Below are positions 45,989-58,761 of a stretch of DNA of 64,000 nucleotides, piece after piece. Location of the stretch: positions 682,001-746,000 of the forward strand of contig NZ_JPFZ01000009.1 in the NCBI RefSeq assembly GCF_000722775.1. Direction: 5' to 3'. The stretch is from Streptococcus mitis subsp. hohhotensis. Lineage in GTDB: Bacteria > Bacillota > Bacilli > Lactobacillales > Streptococcaceae. The stretch's first letter is position 1; each line of letters begins with the position of its first letter. Below the pieces are notes generated by a model. It ran no database searches. It worked only from the letters and a program-made list of their open reading frames with translations, and was not told where the DNA came from. The translations under genes were made by a program, and so were the position numbers.

Positions 45989-47144
45989 TCTTGACTTCCT
46001 CTCCCTCTAGTTCATATAGGCCACTGACTACCTTATACCATTCAAAAATCGCTGAAATGACAACTTTAGCAGAGGCATAAACCGGAATACCGAGCAAGAC
46101 TCCCCAGATGCCAAACATGGATCCTGAAGTTAACAAGACAAAGAGAACATTAATGGGATGGATGTTTAATTGACTTCCCAAAATCAATGGAGAGACAAAA
46201 CGGCCTTCAATAGTTTGTTCTACGATAAAGACAATCACTACTTTCAAAAGCATGACTGGACCAGCAATCAAACCCAATACTAGAGCAGGGAGCATGGCTA
46301 AGAAGCTACCAAGATAAGGAACCAGATTTAAGATACCAGCAGTAACACCCAGCGTAACCGCATAGCGTAGACCAATGATCTTGAAGAAGATGATAAACAT
46401 TACCGCTACAATAATAGCCACTGTTACTTGCCCTCGAACATAGTTGGACAACTGCTGATTCACATCTGATAAAACTTGTCCAACAGGTTCTTTCAATTTC
46501 GTTGGCATGAATTGGGTCAAATAGTGACGCAAGCCTTTCCCATCACGCAAGAGATAAAAGAGCATGAAAGGAACGATAATCAAGGCAACAATCACTTGAG
46601 ATGCCACACTAATAAAGGCACTCACCCAGTTAACCGCCTGAGAAGAAACCTTGCTCGCCCAAACTGTAGCCTGACTTGAGAAGTTTGTCAAAACTTGTTC
46701 TAACTGAGGTCTGAAATCATCTGGTAAACGCTTGGTGACCAAATCATCAATAACCCGATCAGCATCTTCAAGATAGATTGGTACATTTCTTGCAAATGTT
46801 AAAACTTGACGTTGCAGATTTGGAATCGCAACTGCCAAACCCCAAATGATAAAGAGAGCGATGATGACAAAGACAATACTGATTGCGATAACACGATTGA
46901 TTTTGCGTTTTTCCATCCAATCAACAATAGGATTTAATAAATAATATAGCAAACCAGATAGAATGACTGGCAACATCACGACTGTCAAAAAGTCTAAAAC
47001 AGGTGAAAATAGAAAACTAATCTTGCTTAAAATAAAAAGATTTAAGCCAAGTAACAAGGTTACCAAAAATACCGTAATGGCTTTGTTATCTAAAAACCAC
47101 TTAAAAAACCAAGATAGGCTAAAATGTTTCTCTTTTTGATCCAT
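45978..47144 (-). CDS. AI-2E/PerM-family membrane transporter
   Basis: A 388-residue membrane protein of the AI-2E family. There are two N-terminal helices, a hydrophilic region of about 70 residues (RDADRVIDDL-type, residues near 120-180), then five or more helices with the family segment GLRYAVTLGVTAGILNLVPY and a PALVLGLIAGP stretch. Members have been tied to autoinducer-2 export, Na+/H+ exchange or permease roles; the sequence cannot decide. It has an extended -10 promoter (TGGTATAAT, -10 at 47171-47176 on the minus strand) and is followed by the overlapping TPR gene. Confidence 0.88.
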   Translation of the reverse strand: MDQKEKHFSLSWFFKWFLDNKAITVFLVTLLLGLNLFILSKISFLFSPVLDFLTVVMLPVILSGLLYYLLNPIVDWMEKRKINRVIAISIVFVIIALFIIWGLAVAIPNLQRQVLTFARNVPIYLEDADRVIDDLVTKRLPDDFRPQLEQVLTNFSSQATVWASKVSSQAVNWVSAFISVASQVIVALIIVPFMLFYLLRDGKGLRHYLTQFMPTKLKEPVGQVLSDVNQQLSNYVRGQVTVAIIVAVMFIIFFKIIGLRYAVTLGVTAGILNLVPYLGSFLAMLPALVLGLIAGPVMLLKVVIVFIVEQTIEGRFVSPLILGSQLNIHPINVLFVLLTSGSMFGIWGVLLGIPVYASAKVVISAIFEWYKVVSGLYELEGEEVKSEQ

Positions 47145-47170
47145 AAATACTTCCTTTCTATTGTTCTCCC

Positions 47171-47176
47171 ATTATA
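47171..47176 (-). promoter_or_regulatory. Promoter of the PerM-TPR operon (extended -10)
   Basis: Minus strand TGGTATAAT about 27 nt upstream of the start; AAAGGAAG serves as the ribosome site. Confidence 0.6.
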
Positions 47177-47232
47177 CCATTTTTGAAACAAAATAACTCT
47201 TTTTTAAAGTGCTTACATGAAGACCACTACAT

Positions 47233-47258
47233 AAAAAATCTCCTCAAAAGAGGAGATT
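47233..47258 (-). terminator. Terminator of the peptide-binding lipoprotein gene
   Basis: A perfect 9-bp stem AATCTCCTC-TTTT-GAGGAGATT followed by T-rich sequence, just after the stop codon. Confidence 0.9.
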
Positions 47259-47261
47259 CGA

Positions 47262-49244
47262 TTAGTCTTGAATATGACGGTCTAAGTTCTTCTGATAATC
47301 AGCATTGGATTTGGCTTTTTCATCAGCAAACTTCTTACGGAACTCATCCATTTCTTTAGTAGTGACAATCTTATCTTGGATTTTCAGATACTTGTAGCTA
47401 TTTTCACTAGTCTTATCACCTACCCAGCCACCGGCACCACTGCCAGGAACCATTTTCGTCACTAGCATTTGAGCACCATCAGAGTATACTGGAATAACAA
47501 GTGCACTATCTGACAACCAAGCTTGGGCCTTAGCATATTTGGAATAACGTTTTTGAAGGTCTGTTTTCTCACTATTTGCATCATCAATCAGTTCTTTGTA
47601 TTTATCCAATCCAACTGTTTTAATAACTGGATTGTCTGTTCCTGGTGCCACACCAAGAGCACCTAGGAGGCTTGGACCTGAAGTTGGATCAAATACATCT
47701 AGATAAGTCGATGGATCAGCAAAGTCTGGATTCCAACCACTGACTGCATTAATATCCCAGTCAGTATTTGCATTGGAAGTAGCTAGAACAGTCATACTTC
47801 CCAATTCATCATCAGAAACCTGTTGAATGTCAACAACCACATTTTCAGAGCCTAAGGCTTCCTCGATGGATTGTTTATAAGACTGAACCTGACGAATAAA
47901 ATCTGGATTTGATGAAGAAATTGGCAAATCTAAATGAATTGGGAACTGTACTCCATCAGCTTGAAGAGTTTTCTTAGCAGATTCAAACTTAGCCTTAGCC
48001 TTGTCTACATTATGAAGTGAATCTTGGGCATCATCAAGACTAACATCTTTCCAGACGTTATCCAATTTATCCAATTCTGTCTTAGTAACTTGACCAAATG
48101 TTTGATCTCCTACTTGAACAAATGTTGGAGGAGTGAAACTTGTCCGTAACTTACGAGGTCCTACTTCATCACCAAATACTTGAGAGATCCCTGCTTTACG
48201 ATCTACCGCAAAAGCCAAGGCTTGACGGAAATCTTTGTTTAACAAGGCTTTCTTAGTAGAAGTTTTTTCTGCATCACTTGTTTTAGCAGTGTGATTGTAA
48301 TTTACACGGTCGATATTGGTTGAGATATAAAAAACTCCTCCACGCTGTTGACCATACACAATATTATCCTTGTATTTTTCTTTTAGACGTTCATAGTTGG
48401 CAGAGTTTTTAAAGAGTGGTGCAGCTGGATAGTGTCCCTCATCAAAACCGCGTCCTAGAGAGTCTGCATCTTGACCATCAAAGAAGGATAACTTGATATC
48501 ATCAATAAAGACATTTTGTTTATCCCAGTAGTGTTGATTTTTGGTCATTTCGATAGAAGACTTAGATGTAAGACCTTTGAGGAGATAAGGCCCATTGTAT
48601 AGAATGCTCGTTACATCCGTTGGTTTACCAAAGTCATCTCCTTTAGAAGCTAAAAAGTCTTCATTAACTGGTGCAAGGACTCCCATTGTTGTTTTTGAAT
48701 TCCAGAAAGATTCTGGATGATTCAAAGTATAGACTACAGTATAATCATCAGTTGCTTTTACCCCAACAGTAGAAAAATCTGTTGTTTTCCCATTTACATA
48801 GTCATCCAATCCTTTGATAGAATCCTGTACGAGATAAAGAGCCTGTGATTTCTTATCTGCTGCGTGTTTCAGACCAGTCACAAAGTCTTGAGCCTTGACT
48901 TCACCATACTCTTCCCCCTCATTGGTATACCATTTGATACCCTGACGGATTTTATAGGTATAGGTCAAACCATCTTTGGAAACAGTCCAATCTTCTGCAA
49001 CTGATGGAACCAGATTCCCATATTGGTCATTTTCAAGCAAACCGTCAATAACGTTACCTGTGACCTGTTTAGTGCTGACATTTCCAGAAACTGTATAATC
49101 CAGAGTCGAAGGATCTGATGAAAATACATAGGCATAAGTAACTGGTTTATTTGCTTCTTTATTAGCATTACCAGATGAACACGCTGCTAGGACAGCTGCC
49201 GAGAGTACAGCAACTCCTGCTGCTAAGAAAACACGTTTTTTCAT
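47262..49244 (-). CDS. Oligopeptide-binding lipoprotein (AmiA/AliA/AliB type)
   Basis: Surface lipoprotein that captures oligopeptides for the Ami ABC permease. I start it at ATG 49244 (MKKRVFLAAGVAVLSAAVLA), preceded by AAAGGAG; this gives 660 residues. The lipobox LAACSS puts the lipidated Cys at residue 23. The SBP_bac_5 fold follows, with YDGQDADSL-like and NTDWDINAVSGWNPDFADPS segments. Resemblance to AmiA, AliA and AliB is mixed, so I give no symbol. No permease or ATPase genes are adjacent, consistent with an orphan binding protein using AmiCDEF elsewhere. In pneumococcus such proteins also sense peptides affecting competence and colonisation. Confidence 0.9.
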   Translation of the reverse strand: MKKRVFLAAGVAVLSAAVLAACSSGNANKEANKPVTYAYVFSSDPSTLDYTVSGNVSTKQVTGNVIDGLLENDQYGNLVPSVAEDWTVSKDGLTYTYKIRQGIKWYTNEGEEYGEVKAQDFVTGLKHAADKKSQALYLVQDSIKGLDDYVNGKTTDFSTVGVKATDDYTVVYTLNHPESFWNSKTTMGVLAPVNEDFLASKGDDFGKPTDVTSILYNGPYLLKGLTSKSSIEMTKNQHYWDKQNVFIDDIKLSFFDGQDADSLGRGFDEGHYPAAPLFKNSANYERLKEKYKDNIVYGQQRGGVFYISTNIDRVNYNHTAKTSDAEKTSTKKALLNKDFRQALAFAVDRKAGISQVFGDEVGPRKLRTSFTPPTFVQVGDQTFGQVTKTELDKLDNVWKDVSLDDAQDSLHNVDKAKAKFESAKKTLQADGVQFPIHLDLPISSSNPDFIRQVQSYKQSIEEALGSENVVVDIQQVSDDELGSMTVLATSNANTDWDINAVSGWNPDFADPSTYLDVFDPTSGPSLLGALGVAPGTDNPVIKTVGLDKYKELIDDANSEKTDLQKRYSKYAKAQAWLSDSALVIPVYSDGAQMLVTKMVPGSGAGGWVGDKTSENSYKYLKIQDKIVTTKEMDEFRKKFADEKAKSNADYQKNLDRHIQD

Positions 49245-49275
49245 AAACAAACTCCTTTGCAATTTGTATAAGATT

Positions 49276-49303
49276 ATTATAGCACTTTTATTAAGTAAAT
49301 CAA
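49276..49303 (-). promoter_or_regulatory. Promoter of the peptide-binding lipoprotein
   Basis: -35 TTGATT (49298-49303), 16-bp spacer ending TGC, -10 TATAAT (49276-49281) on the minus strand. Confidence 0.72.
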
Positions 49304-49363
49304 TGAAAACATTCTTAATATTATCATGAAAAGAATGTGGAAAATCTCTTGCCAAGCTTGATT

Positions 49364-49392
49364 TTTTCATACTAGCATTTTTGTGATATAAT
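49364..49392 (+). promoter_or_regulatory. Promoter of the lactonase-family gene
   Basis: Extended -10 TGATATAAT (49384-49392) with a weak -35 TTTTCA (49364-49369), 28 nt before the ATG. Confidence 0.65.
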
Positions 49393-49420
49393 AGTCTTAT
49401 CTTTATATAGAGGTAAAGTT

Positions 49421-50434
49421 ATGAAAGAAACTGTTTATTTTGGAACTTATACACGTCGGACTTCCCAAGGGATTTACAAAGCGGACTTTGATACAGAAAC
49501 TGGTCAGCTTTCAAATCTAGAACTTTTTGCTACTGAGCCAAGTCCAACCTACCTTGCCTTTGACCAGTACCAACATTTATACACTGTTGGTAGTCAAGAC
49601 GATAAGGGAGGAATTGCAGCCTATCAAACTGACGGGACTTTATTAAATCATGTCGTGGAAGAAGGAGCCCCCCACTGTTATGTTGCCGTTGATGAAAAGC
49701 GTGATTTGGTTTATGCGGCCAACTACCATAAAGGACAGGTCCTTGTTTATAAACGTCAGGAAGATGGTAGTCTTCTACTTAGTGATGTGGATCAACACAG
49801 TGGCCAGGGTCCACATGAAAATCAAGCTTCTCCCCACGTTCACTATACAGATTTAACACCTGACCACTATCTAGTGACCTGCGACTTGGGTACTGACCAA
49901 GTAATTACTTATGATCTTGATCCAGAAGGAAAATTATCTAAGCTCTATACCTATCATAGCCAGCCAGGAGCAGGCTCACGCCATATTATTTTCCATAACC
50001 ATTATAAAATCGCTTATCTCATTTGTGAACTCAATAGCACTATCGAGGTTCTAATCTACGATGGTGTTGGCGAATTTGAACGCATGCAAGTCATTTCAAC
50101 TCTACCAGACGGTTATGAAGGCTTTAATGGTACTGCTGCTATTCGTCTCTCTAAAGATGGTAAATACCTCTACGCTTCTAACCGTGGTCATGATTCTATC
50201 GCAGTATATACAATCCTTGCGGACGGTAGTTTAGAGTTGTTAGAAATCGTTCCGACACATGGTCAGACTCCACGTGATTTTGATTTGACACCAGACCAAG
50301 AATTTGTCATTGCTGTCCATCAGGACTCTGACAATGTAACCGTCTTTAAACGCAATCCTGAAACTGGTCGTCTAGCAGAACTTTCCAACGACTTCCATGT
50401 CCCAGAAGCAGTCTGCATCAGTTTTGCCCCTTAA
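49421..50434 (+). CDS. Lactonase family protein (6-phosphogluconolactonase type)
   Basis: A 337-residue, seven-bladed beta-propeller of the YbhE/Pgl family. Repeats of the type DGKYLYASNRGHDSIAVY and PHVHYTDLTPDHYLVTCDLG mark the blades, and the conserved HPNGK-like turn is replaced by blade loops such as GAGSRHIIFHNH. The family hydrolyses 6-phosphogluconolactone, the product of zwf, in the oxidative pentose phosphate pathway. It is monocistronic and convergent with the atp operon, with a shared bidirectional terminator. Confidence 0.87.
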   Translation: MKETVYFGTYTRRTSQGIYKADFDTETGQLSNLELFATEPSPTYLAFDQYQHLYTVGSQDDKGGIAAYQTDGTLLNHVVEEGAPHCYVAVDEKRDLVYAANYHKGQVLVYKRQEDGSLLLSDVDQHSGQGPHENQASPHVHYTDLTPDHYLVTCDLGTDQVITYDLDPEGKLSKLYTYHSQPGAGSRHIIFHNHYKIAYLICELNSTIEVLIYDGVGEFERMQVISTLPDGYEGFNGTAAIRLSKDGKYLYASNRGHDSIAVYTILADGSLELLEIVPTHGQTPRDFDLTPDQEFVIAVHQDSDNVTVFKRNPETGRLAELSNDFHVPEAVCISFAP

Positions 50435-50442
50435 GAAAACAT

Positions 50443-50477
50443 AAAAAATGAACTTGGTAACTCAAGTTCATTTTTTT
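50443..50477. terminator. Bidirectional terminator between lactonase gene and atpC
   Basis: ATGAACTTG-GTAACT-CAAGTTCAT is a perfect 9-bp stem with T7 on the + side and T6 on the minus side. Confidence 0.92.
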
Positions 50478-50478
50478 C

Positions 50479-50898
50479 TTATAGTCTTTTTCCGACATTA
50501 ATACGGTTAATGGCACGTTGCAGTGCAATCTTCGCACGACGTTCTTGGTCAATCAAGTTTTTATCTTGTGCTTCTTCAATTTCACGCTCTGCTCGAAGTT
50601 TGGCACGTTCTGCACGACTGATATCGATATCACGAGCACGTTCTGCAGAATCAGCAACGATTGTGATGGTATTATTGGCAATTTCAATAACACCTCCGTT
50701 TACTGCAATCCAGTTCACGTGATCTTCATCATCAATACGTTTTACCTTTACTTCATCAACTGCTAAAACCGCAATCATATTTTCATGTCGTGGCAAGATC
50801 CCCATCTCACCATCCAGAGTTCGAACCGATACATAGCTGGCATGGTGATCATAGACGAGACCATCTGGTGTCACGATCTGGACAGTTAACTGAGCCAT
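50479..50898 (-). CDS. atpC: F1Fo ATP synthase epsilon subunit
   Basis: Regulatory subunit of the F1 central stalk. The 139 residues give an N-terminal beta-sandwich ([35 protein letters not shown]) and a C-terminal two-helix hairpin rich in Arg, Ala and Glu from about residue 88, the part that can inhibit hydrolysis. It is the last gene of the operon, 10 nt after atpD, and ends at a bidirectional terminator. Confidence 0.96.
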   Translation of the reverse strand: MAQLTVQIVTPDGLVYDHHASYVSVRTLDGEMGILPRHENMIAVLAVDEVKVKRIDDEDHVNWIAVNGGVIEIANNTITIVADSAERARDIDISRAERAKLRAEREIEEAQDKNLIDQERRAKIALQRAINRINVGKRL

Positions 50899-50908
50899 AG
50901 ATCACCTC

Positions 50909-52324
<1,416 letters not shown>

Positions 52325-52370
52325 CTATTCTATATAAGATACTGTCGGTTCCTAGCTCAACTAGGTCCTA

Positions 52371-52484
52371 ATACTCTTCGAAAATCTCTTCAAACCACGT
52401 CAGCTCTATCTGCAACCTCAAAACAATGTTTTGAGTAGCCTGCGGCTAGATTCCTAGTTTGCTCTTTGATTTTCATTGAGTATA
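52371..52484 (+). repeat. BOX element 4, inside the atp operon
   Basis: About 114 bp from ATACTCTTCGAAAATCTCTT (boxA end) to TTTTCATTGAGTAT (boxC end), with a shortened middle. It lies between atpG and atpD, inserted in the transcribed operon, and on the atp mRNA would fold as a long hairpin. No terminator-like T-tract follows. Confidence 0.85.
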
Positions 52485-52514
52485 AGTTCATTTTCATACG
52501 AGCTGGACTAGAGC

Positions 52515-53393
52515 CTATTCTAAGGCACTAGCTCCTGCTACGATTTCTGTAATTTCTTGTGTAATCGCCGCCTGTCTGGCACGGTTATACTGAATTGTCA
52601 AATCATTAATGACTTTCTTAGCATTATCTGTCGCTGTTTGCATGGCTGTCATACCGGCAGCATTTTCAGCTGTCTTGGCATCGATAATAGCCCCGTAAAT
52701 CATACTTTCTGCAAACTGAGGCAATAACTGCTCCAAAATTTCTTCTCGGCCTGTCTCCAATTCAAAAGTCAAGCTGTAGTCTTCATCCGCTTCATTGGGA
52801 TCCAAGTCAACAATCGGAAGCATTTGTTCCACACGCATTTGACTGGTTAGTGTGTTGACATGGTGGTTGTAGCAGACATAGAGTTCATCAAAAAGTTCAT
52901 TTTGGTACATTTCAACAGTTTTTGAAATAATCTTACGGACTTCATCAAAGCTTGGTTGATCTGCCAAGCCACGTAGTTCATAAAGTGGTTGAATACCACG
53001 AGCCTTAAAGAAATCAGCTCCCATTCCACCAATACAGATCATTTCAAAACCTTTACCGTCTGGATGGTATTCTTCTTTCAGCTCCATAACGGCTTTCAGA
53101 ATAGAAGAATTATAACCTCCAACCAAACCGCGGTCTGAAGTAATGACGATATAGCCTGTCTTCTTAACTGGACGGCTAATCAACATCGGATTAGTTGAAC
53201 TACCAGCTCCATTCCCATGAAGAATATCCGTCAACAGTTTACGAACTTTCTGAGCATAAACTTGGAAATTGCGAGCAGCTTCTTCAGAACGACCTAGCTT
53301 AGCAGCTGATACCATCTGCATGGCATTAGTGATTTGACTAGTATTTTTTGTTGAGGCGATTTTTGTTTTAATATCATTTAGAGATACTGCCAT
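52515..53393 (-). CDS. atpG: F1Fo ATP synthase gamma subunit
   Basis: Rotor shaft of F1. The 292-residue protein shows the N-terminal coiled-coil helix ([20 protein letters not shown]) and the C-terminal helix signature [20 protein letters not shown] that pair to form the shaft, around a Rossmann-like globular part. It follows atpA by about 15 nt. The BOX element begins about 30 nt after its stop. Confidence 0.97.
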   Translation of the reverse strand: MAVSLNDIKTKIASTKNTSQITNAMQMVSAAKLGRSEEAARNFQVYAQKVRKLLTDILHGNGAGSSTNPMLISRPVKKTGYIVITSDRGLVGGYNSSILKAVMELKEEYHPDGKGFEMICIGGMGADFFKARGIQPLYELRGLADQPSFDEVRKIISKTVEMYQNELFDELYVCYNHHVNTLTSQMRVEQMLPIVDLDPNEADEDYSLTFELETGREEILEQLLPQFAESMIYGAIIDAKTAENAAGMTAMQTATDNAKKVINDLTIQYNRARQAAITQEITEIVAGASALE

Positions 53394-53408
53394 CTGACAC
53401 CTCTATTC

Positions 53409-55464
<2,056 letters not shown>

Positions 55465-55465
<1 letters not shown>

Positions 55466-55959
55466 TAAGCTTCTCCTAGCTGATCGATATACTGATCAAT
55501 GAGTTCTTTATGGGCATGACCGTCAAGGTTTTGTGAGATGATTTTACCAGCCAAGCTGATTGTTAAATCTGCTACCTCACCCTTAACGCTTTGTAAAGCT
55601 TCAGCTTTGTTTTGAGCAATTTCTTGGTTTGCTTTTTCTTTTAAGCGTCCTGCTTCTAGTTTAGCATCTGCTAAAATACTAGCCTTACTTTTCTCAGCTG
55701 TTTCTTTCGCATTCTCAATGATTGTCTTAGCTTCTTTACGGCTACCAGCCAATTCATCTTCGCGTTTTTGAGCCAATACTTCTGCTTTTTGACGTGCTTC
55801 TTCAGCTCTGTCAATATCTGAAGCAATTTTTTCAGCTCTTTCTTCGAAAATGCCTGTAATATTAGACCATGCAAATTTTTTAATCAAGACTAGCAAAAGG
55901 ATAAAAGAGCCAGCGATTAAAATAAAATTACCAATTAATTCACCTACTGTTACGTGCAT
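55465..55959 (-). CDS. atpF: F1Fo ATP synthase subunit b
   Basis: Peripheral-stalk subunit. The 164 residues are one N-terminal membrane helix (about 8-27, [19 protein letters not shown]) followed by a long, charged, Ala/Glu/Lys-rich coiled coil that dimerises and ends in the delta-binding tip. It lies 13 nt after atpB. Confidence 0.96.
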
Positions 55960-55972
55960 CAGTTACTCCTTT

Positions 55973-56686
55973 CTACTCTTCATCATTAATTTTATTTCCT
56001 AGGTACATAGAGGATAATAGTGTAAAGACATAGGCCTGTACACAAGAAATGAACACGGAAAATGCAGTCCAAACTAAGTTTGTCCCAAATGCGATTGGAT
56101 ACCAAAAAATAGCCTGATGTGAAAGTAAGAGAAGCAAGCTTGTCATTACTTCACCTGCAAAGATATTCCCAAAAATCCGCAAAGCAAGAGAAAGGAAATT
56201 CGTGACTTCTTCAAGTAGATTCATCGGTGTCATAAATGCAGGAGTTACAAAACCTTTTAGGTATTGTTTAATCCCACGACGACGAATCCCCTCAATGTGC
56301 GCCATCACAATAATACAGAAAGACAAGACAAGGTCAAATGAAAGATTTGCAGTTGGCGATGTCCAAAGGTTTGTTCCATCTGTTGTTTGAAGTTTAGCCA
56401 TCAAACCAAGATTATTGGCGATGACCATAAAAAGAAATAAGCATAAGTAAAAGAGTGAGTAATCTTTCATGTAGTGGGAACCAAGGTTAGGTTCTGTAAA
56501 TCCAATTACAAAATCATAGAGATACTCTAGTACATTTTGTTTACCTTTGGGTTTCAAGGTCATATTACGACTTGCCCAATAGATAAATGCAAAAATCAGA
56601 AACACAGACAGCAAAGTCAAGGCTGTCAAAGTTAAATCAAAGGTAACAGGACCAATATTGATGGTTGGATTGATACTTTCTTCCAT
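55973..56686 (-). CDS. atpB: F1Fo ATP synthase subunit a
   Basis: Membrane stator that carries the proton half-channels. The 237-residue protein has five or six helices and the essential arginine in [14 protein letters not shown], facing the c ring. It comes 32 nt after atpE. Together with atpE it determines sensitivity to optochin-like drugs. Confidence 0.97.
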   Translation of the reverse strand: MEESINPTINIGPVTFDLTLTALTLLSVFLIFAFIYWASRNMTLKPKGKQNVLEYLYDFVIGFTEPNLGSHYMKDYSLFYLCLFLFMVIANNLGLMAKLQTTDGTNLWTSPTANLSFDLVLSFCIIVMAHIEGIRRRGIKQYLKGFVTPAFMTPMNLLEEVTNFLSLALRIFGNIFAGEVMTSLLLLLSHQAIFWYPIAFGTNLVWTAFSVFISCVQAYVFTLLSSMYLGNKINDEE

Positions 56687-56718
56687 CTAACATTCTCCCT
56701 TCTCCAATTTATATTTCG

Positions 56719-56919
56719 TTATTTAATAATAAATGAGAAGACAAGAGTTACGAAGAAAGTTCCTTCAATAAAGGCAACCCCTAAAAACATCAAGCTACGA
56801 AACTCAGCGATAATATCTGGTTGGCGAGCTACTGATTTCAACAAACCATTCATCAATAACCCTTCACCAAGAGATACACCCATACAGGCAAGACATAGAC
56901 CGAAAAATGTTAAATTCAT
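56719..56919 (-). CDS. atpE: F1Fo ATP synthase subunit c
   Basis: Proton-carrying ring subunit, a 66-residue two-helix hairpin with the polar loop VARQPD (30-35) and the ion-binding Glu52 in [10 protein letters not shown]. It is the first gene of the operon, so the order is atpE-B-F-H-A-G-D-C. Residues at positions linked to optochin resistance in pneumococcus (G20, M23, A49) are of the sensitive type. ATG 56919 has AAGGAG upstream. Confidence 0.97.
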   Translation of the reverse strand: MNLTFFGLCLACMGVSLGEGLLMNGLLKSVARQPDIIAEFRSLMFLGVAFIEGTFFVTLVFSFIIK

Positions 56920-56954
56920 GACGAATTCTCCTTTTAATTAAAATTTACTTACTT

Positions 56955-56983
56955 AGTTTAGTCCTAAAAATTGGATTTGTCAA
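56955..56983 (-). promoter_or_regulatory. atp operon promoter
   Basis: -35 TTGACA (56978-56983), 17-bp spacer, -10 TAAACT (56955-56960) on the minus strand, about 36 nt before atpE. Confidence 0.8.
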
Positions 56984-56997
56984 CTTTTTACTAACAT

Positions 56998-57011
56998 TGA
57001 AAGCGTTTAAT
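56998..57011. promoter_or_regulatory. cre-like site upstream of the atp promoter
   Basis: TGAAAGCGTTTAAT matches the CcpA consensus except near its last bases. It sits 14 bp upstream of the -35, a position more often linked with CcpA activation than with repression. Confidence 0.45.
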
Positions 57012-57116
57012 GAAAATTATTTACAATTTTACTATTTTTAAGCCTATTATATAGAAAACTTTGTAAAAAAATTGTAATAAATCCGACCATTATCTAGACA
57101 TTTCTGAAAAATATTG

Positions 57117-57142
57117 AAAAAATCCGAGATGTAATCTCGGAT
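57117..57142 (-). terminator. Terminator of the U32 protein gene
   Basis: ATCCGAGAT-TAC-ATCTCGGAT with six following T on the minus strand. The rest of the atpE-U32 gap (57012-57116 and 57143-57233) shows nothing further. Confidence 0.88.
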
Positions 57143-57233
57143 GAAAATTAATATATTTTCTTTAACCTAATGCTCTTTAGTAAGTAGGATTAAAGGGAAA
57201 GCAACTAGAAAGCTTTCGTCTCCTACATGTTTA

Positions 57234-58520
57234 TTAAGCACGCACTGTGACGCTGGTTCCATCTTCCTTATAAAGATTGATGAGACCCTCTTTAAGAGCG
57301 CGAACCATGTCTCCTGCTTGAACAGGTTGAGGCACCTTAATAGTCAATAGTTCCATTGGATTTGGAGCGCGGTCGATTTTATTGCCTTTGGCATCATGCA
57401 AATCTTCGATATACGTTTCAAAGTGACGGAAACCTGGGCCGTAAAACTCAACTTGGTCTCCTTCGTTAATAACGTTCCGTTGACGAATAGTTGCTGTTTG
57501 GGTCGCATCATCATAAGAAACCACTTCAGCGACAAACTTGTATTCAGGGATTTTACGGCGAGCACCAAATAACTGCTCATTTTCAGATGGTGTACCATAG
57601 TAGAAGCCTGTTGCCAATTCACGTTGGGCAACCTTCCACATCTCATCAATCAAGTCTTGCTTGATAGCTTCAAACTTCTCTGGACTTTCTAGATAAGCAT
57701 CAACAGCCGCCTTGTAGCAGTTTGTTACTGTGGATACGTAGTGAATAGACTTCATACGTCCTTCGATTTTTAGACTGTCCACACCGTTTTCAATCATATC
57801 TGGGATATGGTCAATCATGGACATGTCAACAGCTGACATTGAAAATTCTTCTGGGATTTCCCCTTTCAAGCTCTTACGTTCTTTCCCAAATGGCATATCG
57901 TAGAGGTCATATTTCCAACGGCATGACTGAGAGCATCCACCACGGTTAGCATCACGCATACTCATGTGGTTTGAAAGAGTACAACGACCAGAGTAAGAAA
58001 TACACATGGCTCCGTGGACAAAGGCTTCAATCTCAACATCTGTACGTTTGCGGATTTCTGCCAATTCTTCCATTGAAACCTCACGCGCCAAAACGACACG
58101 AGTCAAGCCCAGTTCTTTCCAGAACTCAAGGGTTTCATAGTTAGTAGCACTTGCTTGGGTAGAGAGGTGGATTTCAAGACCTGGTGCTTCTGTTGCTGCA
58201 ATCATAATCAAGGCTGGGTCAGATACGATAACTGCTGCAATCCCGATATCACGCAGTTTACGGAACCACTCACCAGCACCAGCTTCATTTCCTTCGTGCA
58301 TAACCATGTTGGCAGCCACATAAACCTTAGCACCATACTTGGCAGCAAACTGGACACCTTCTTCCATCTGTTCAAAGGTAAAGTTACCTGCACGGCTACG
58401 AAGACCATAGGCCTGACCACCGATAAAGACAGCATCCGCTCCATATTGAACAGCTACCTTTAGCTTCTCTAAAGTTCCTGCAGGTGATAAAACCTCAGGA
58501 CGTTTTAATGTTTTTGTCAT
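57234..58520 (-). CDS. U32-family protein (TrhP/YrrO-like tRNA hydroxylation or peptidase)
   Basis: A 428-residue protein from ATG 58520 (MTKTLKRPEVLSPAG; AGGAG lies upstream). It has the U32 signature ALIMIAATEAPGLEIHLSTQ, the HGAMCISYSGRCTLSNH segment and a second cysteine pair in GGCSQSCRWKYDL; the four Cys probably bind an iron-sulfur cluster. The C-terminal ~80 residues are a beta-barrel (QVEFYGPG...). Homologues are annotated as collagenase-like peptidases, but relatives in Bacillus and E. coli take part in prephenate-dependent 5-hydroxyuridine formation in tRNA, which I consider the likelier role. Confidence 0.88.
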   Translation of the reverse strand: MTKTLKRPEVLSPAGTLEKLKVAVQYGADAVFIGGQAYGLRSRAGNFTFEQMEEGVQFAAKYGAKVYVAANMVMHEGNEAGAGEWFRKLRDIGIAAVIVSDPALIMIAATEAPGLEIHLSTQASATNYETLEFWKELGLTRVVLAREVSMEELAEIRKRTDVEIEAFVHGAMCISYSGRCTLSNHMSMRDANRGGCSQSCRWKYDLYDMPFGKERKSLKGEIPEEFSMSAVDMSMIDHIPDMIENGVDSLKIEGRMKSIHYVSTVTNCYKAAVDAYLESPEKFEAIKQDLIDEMWKVAQRELATGFYYGTPSENEQLFGARRKIPEYKFVAEVVSYDDATQTATIRQRNVINEGDQVEFYGPGFRHFETYIEDLHDAKGNKIDRAPNPMELLTIKVPQPVQAGDMVRALKEGLINLYKEDGTSVTVRA

Positions 58521-58702
58521 GTTTTCTCCTATTTGCAATATAAAAGTTTGACGTATTTCCTTCTCATTTTATAGTAAATAAGAGATAAAATCAAGCCTAG
58601 ACAGATTGTTTTGACAATTCTAATATTTTAAGCTTTGTATAATAATTGTTAAACTATCGAATATAAACCAATTTTAACAAGTATCCAAAAAGTCTAGAAA
58701 AG

Positions 58703-58729
58703 TAAAAACCAGTACCCAAAGATACTGGC
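58703..58729 (-). terminator. guaA terminator
   Basis: CCAGTA-TCTTTGGG-TACTGG followed by TTTTTA on the minus strand, about 33 nt after the guaA stop. Confidence 0.85.
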
Positions 58730-58761
58730 TCATTAAACTACATAAATTAGTCCTTAGATGA

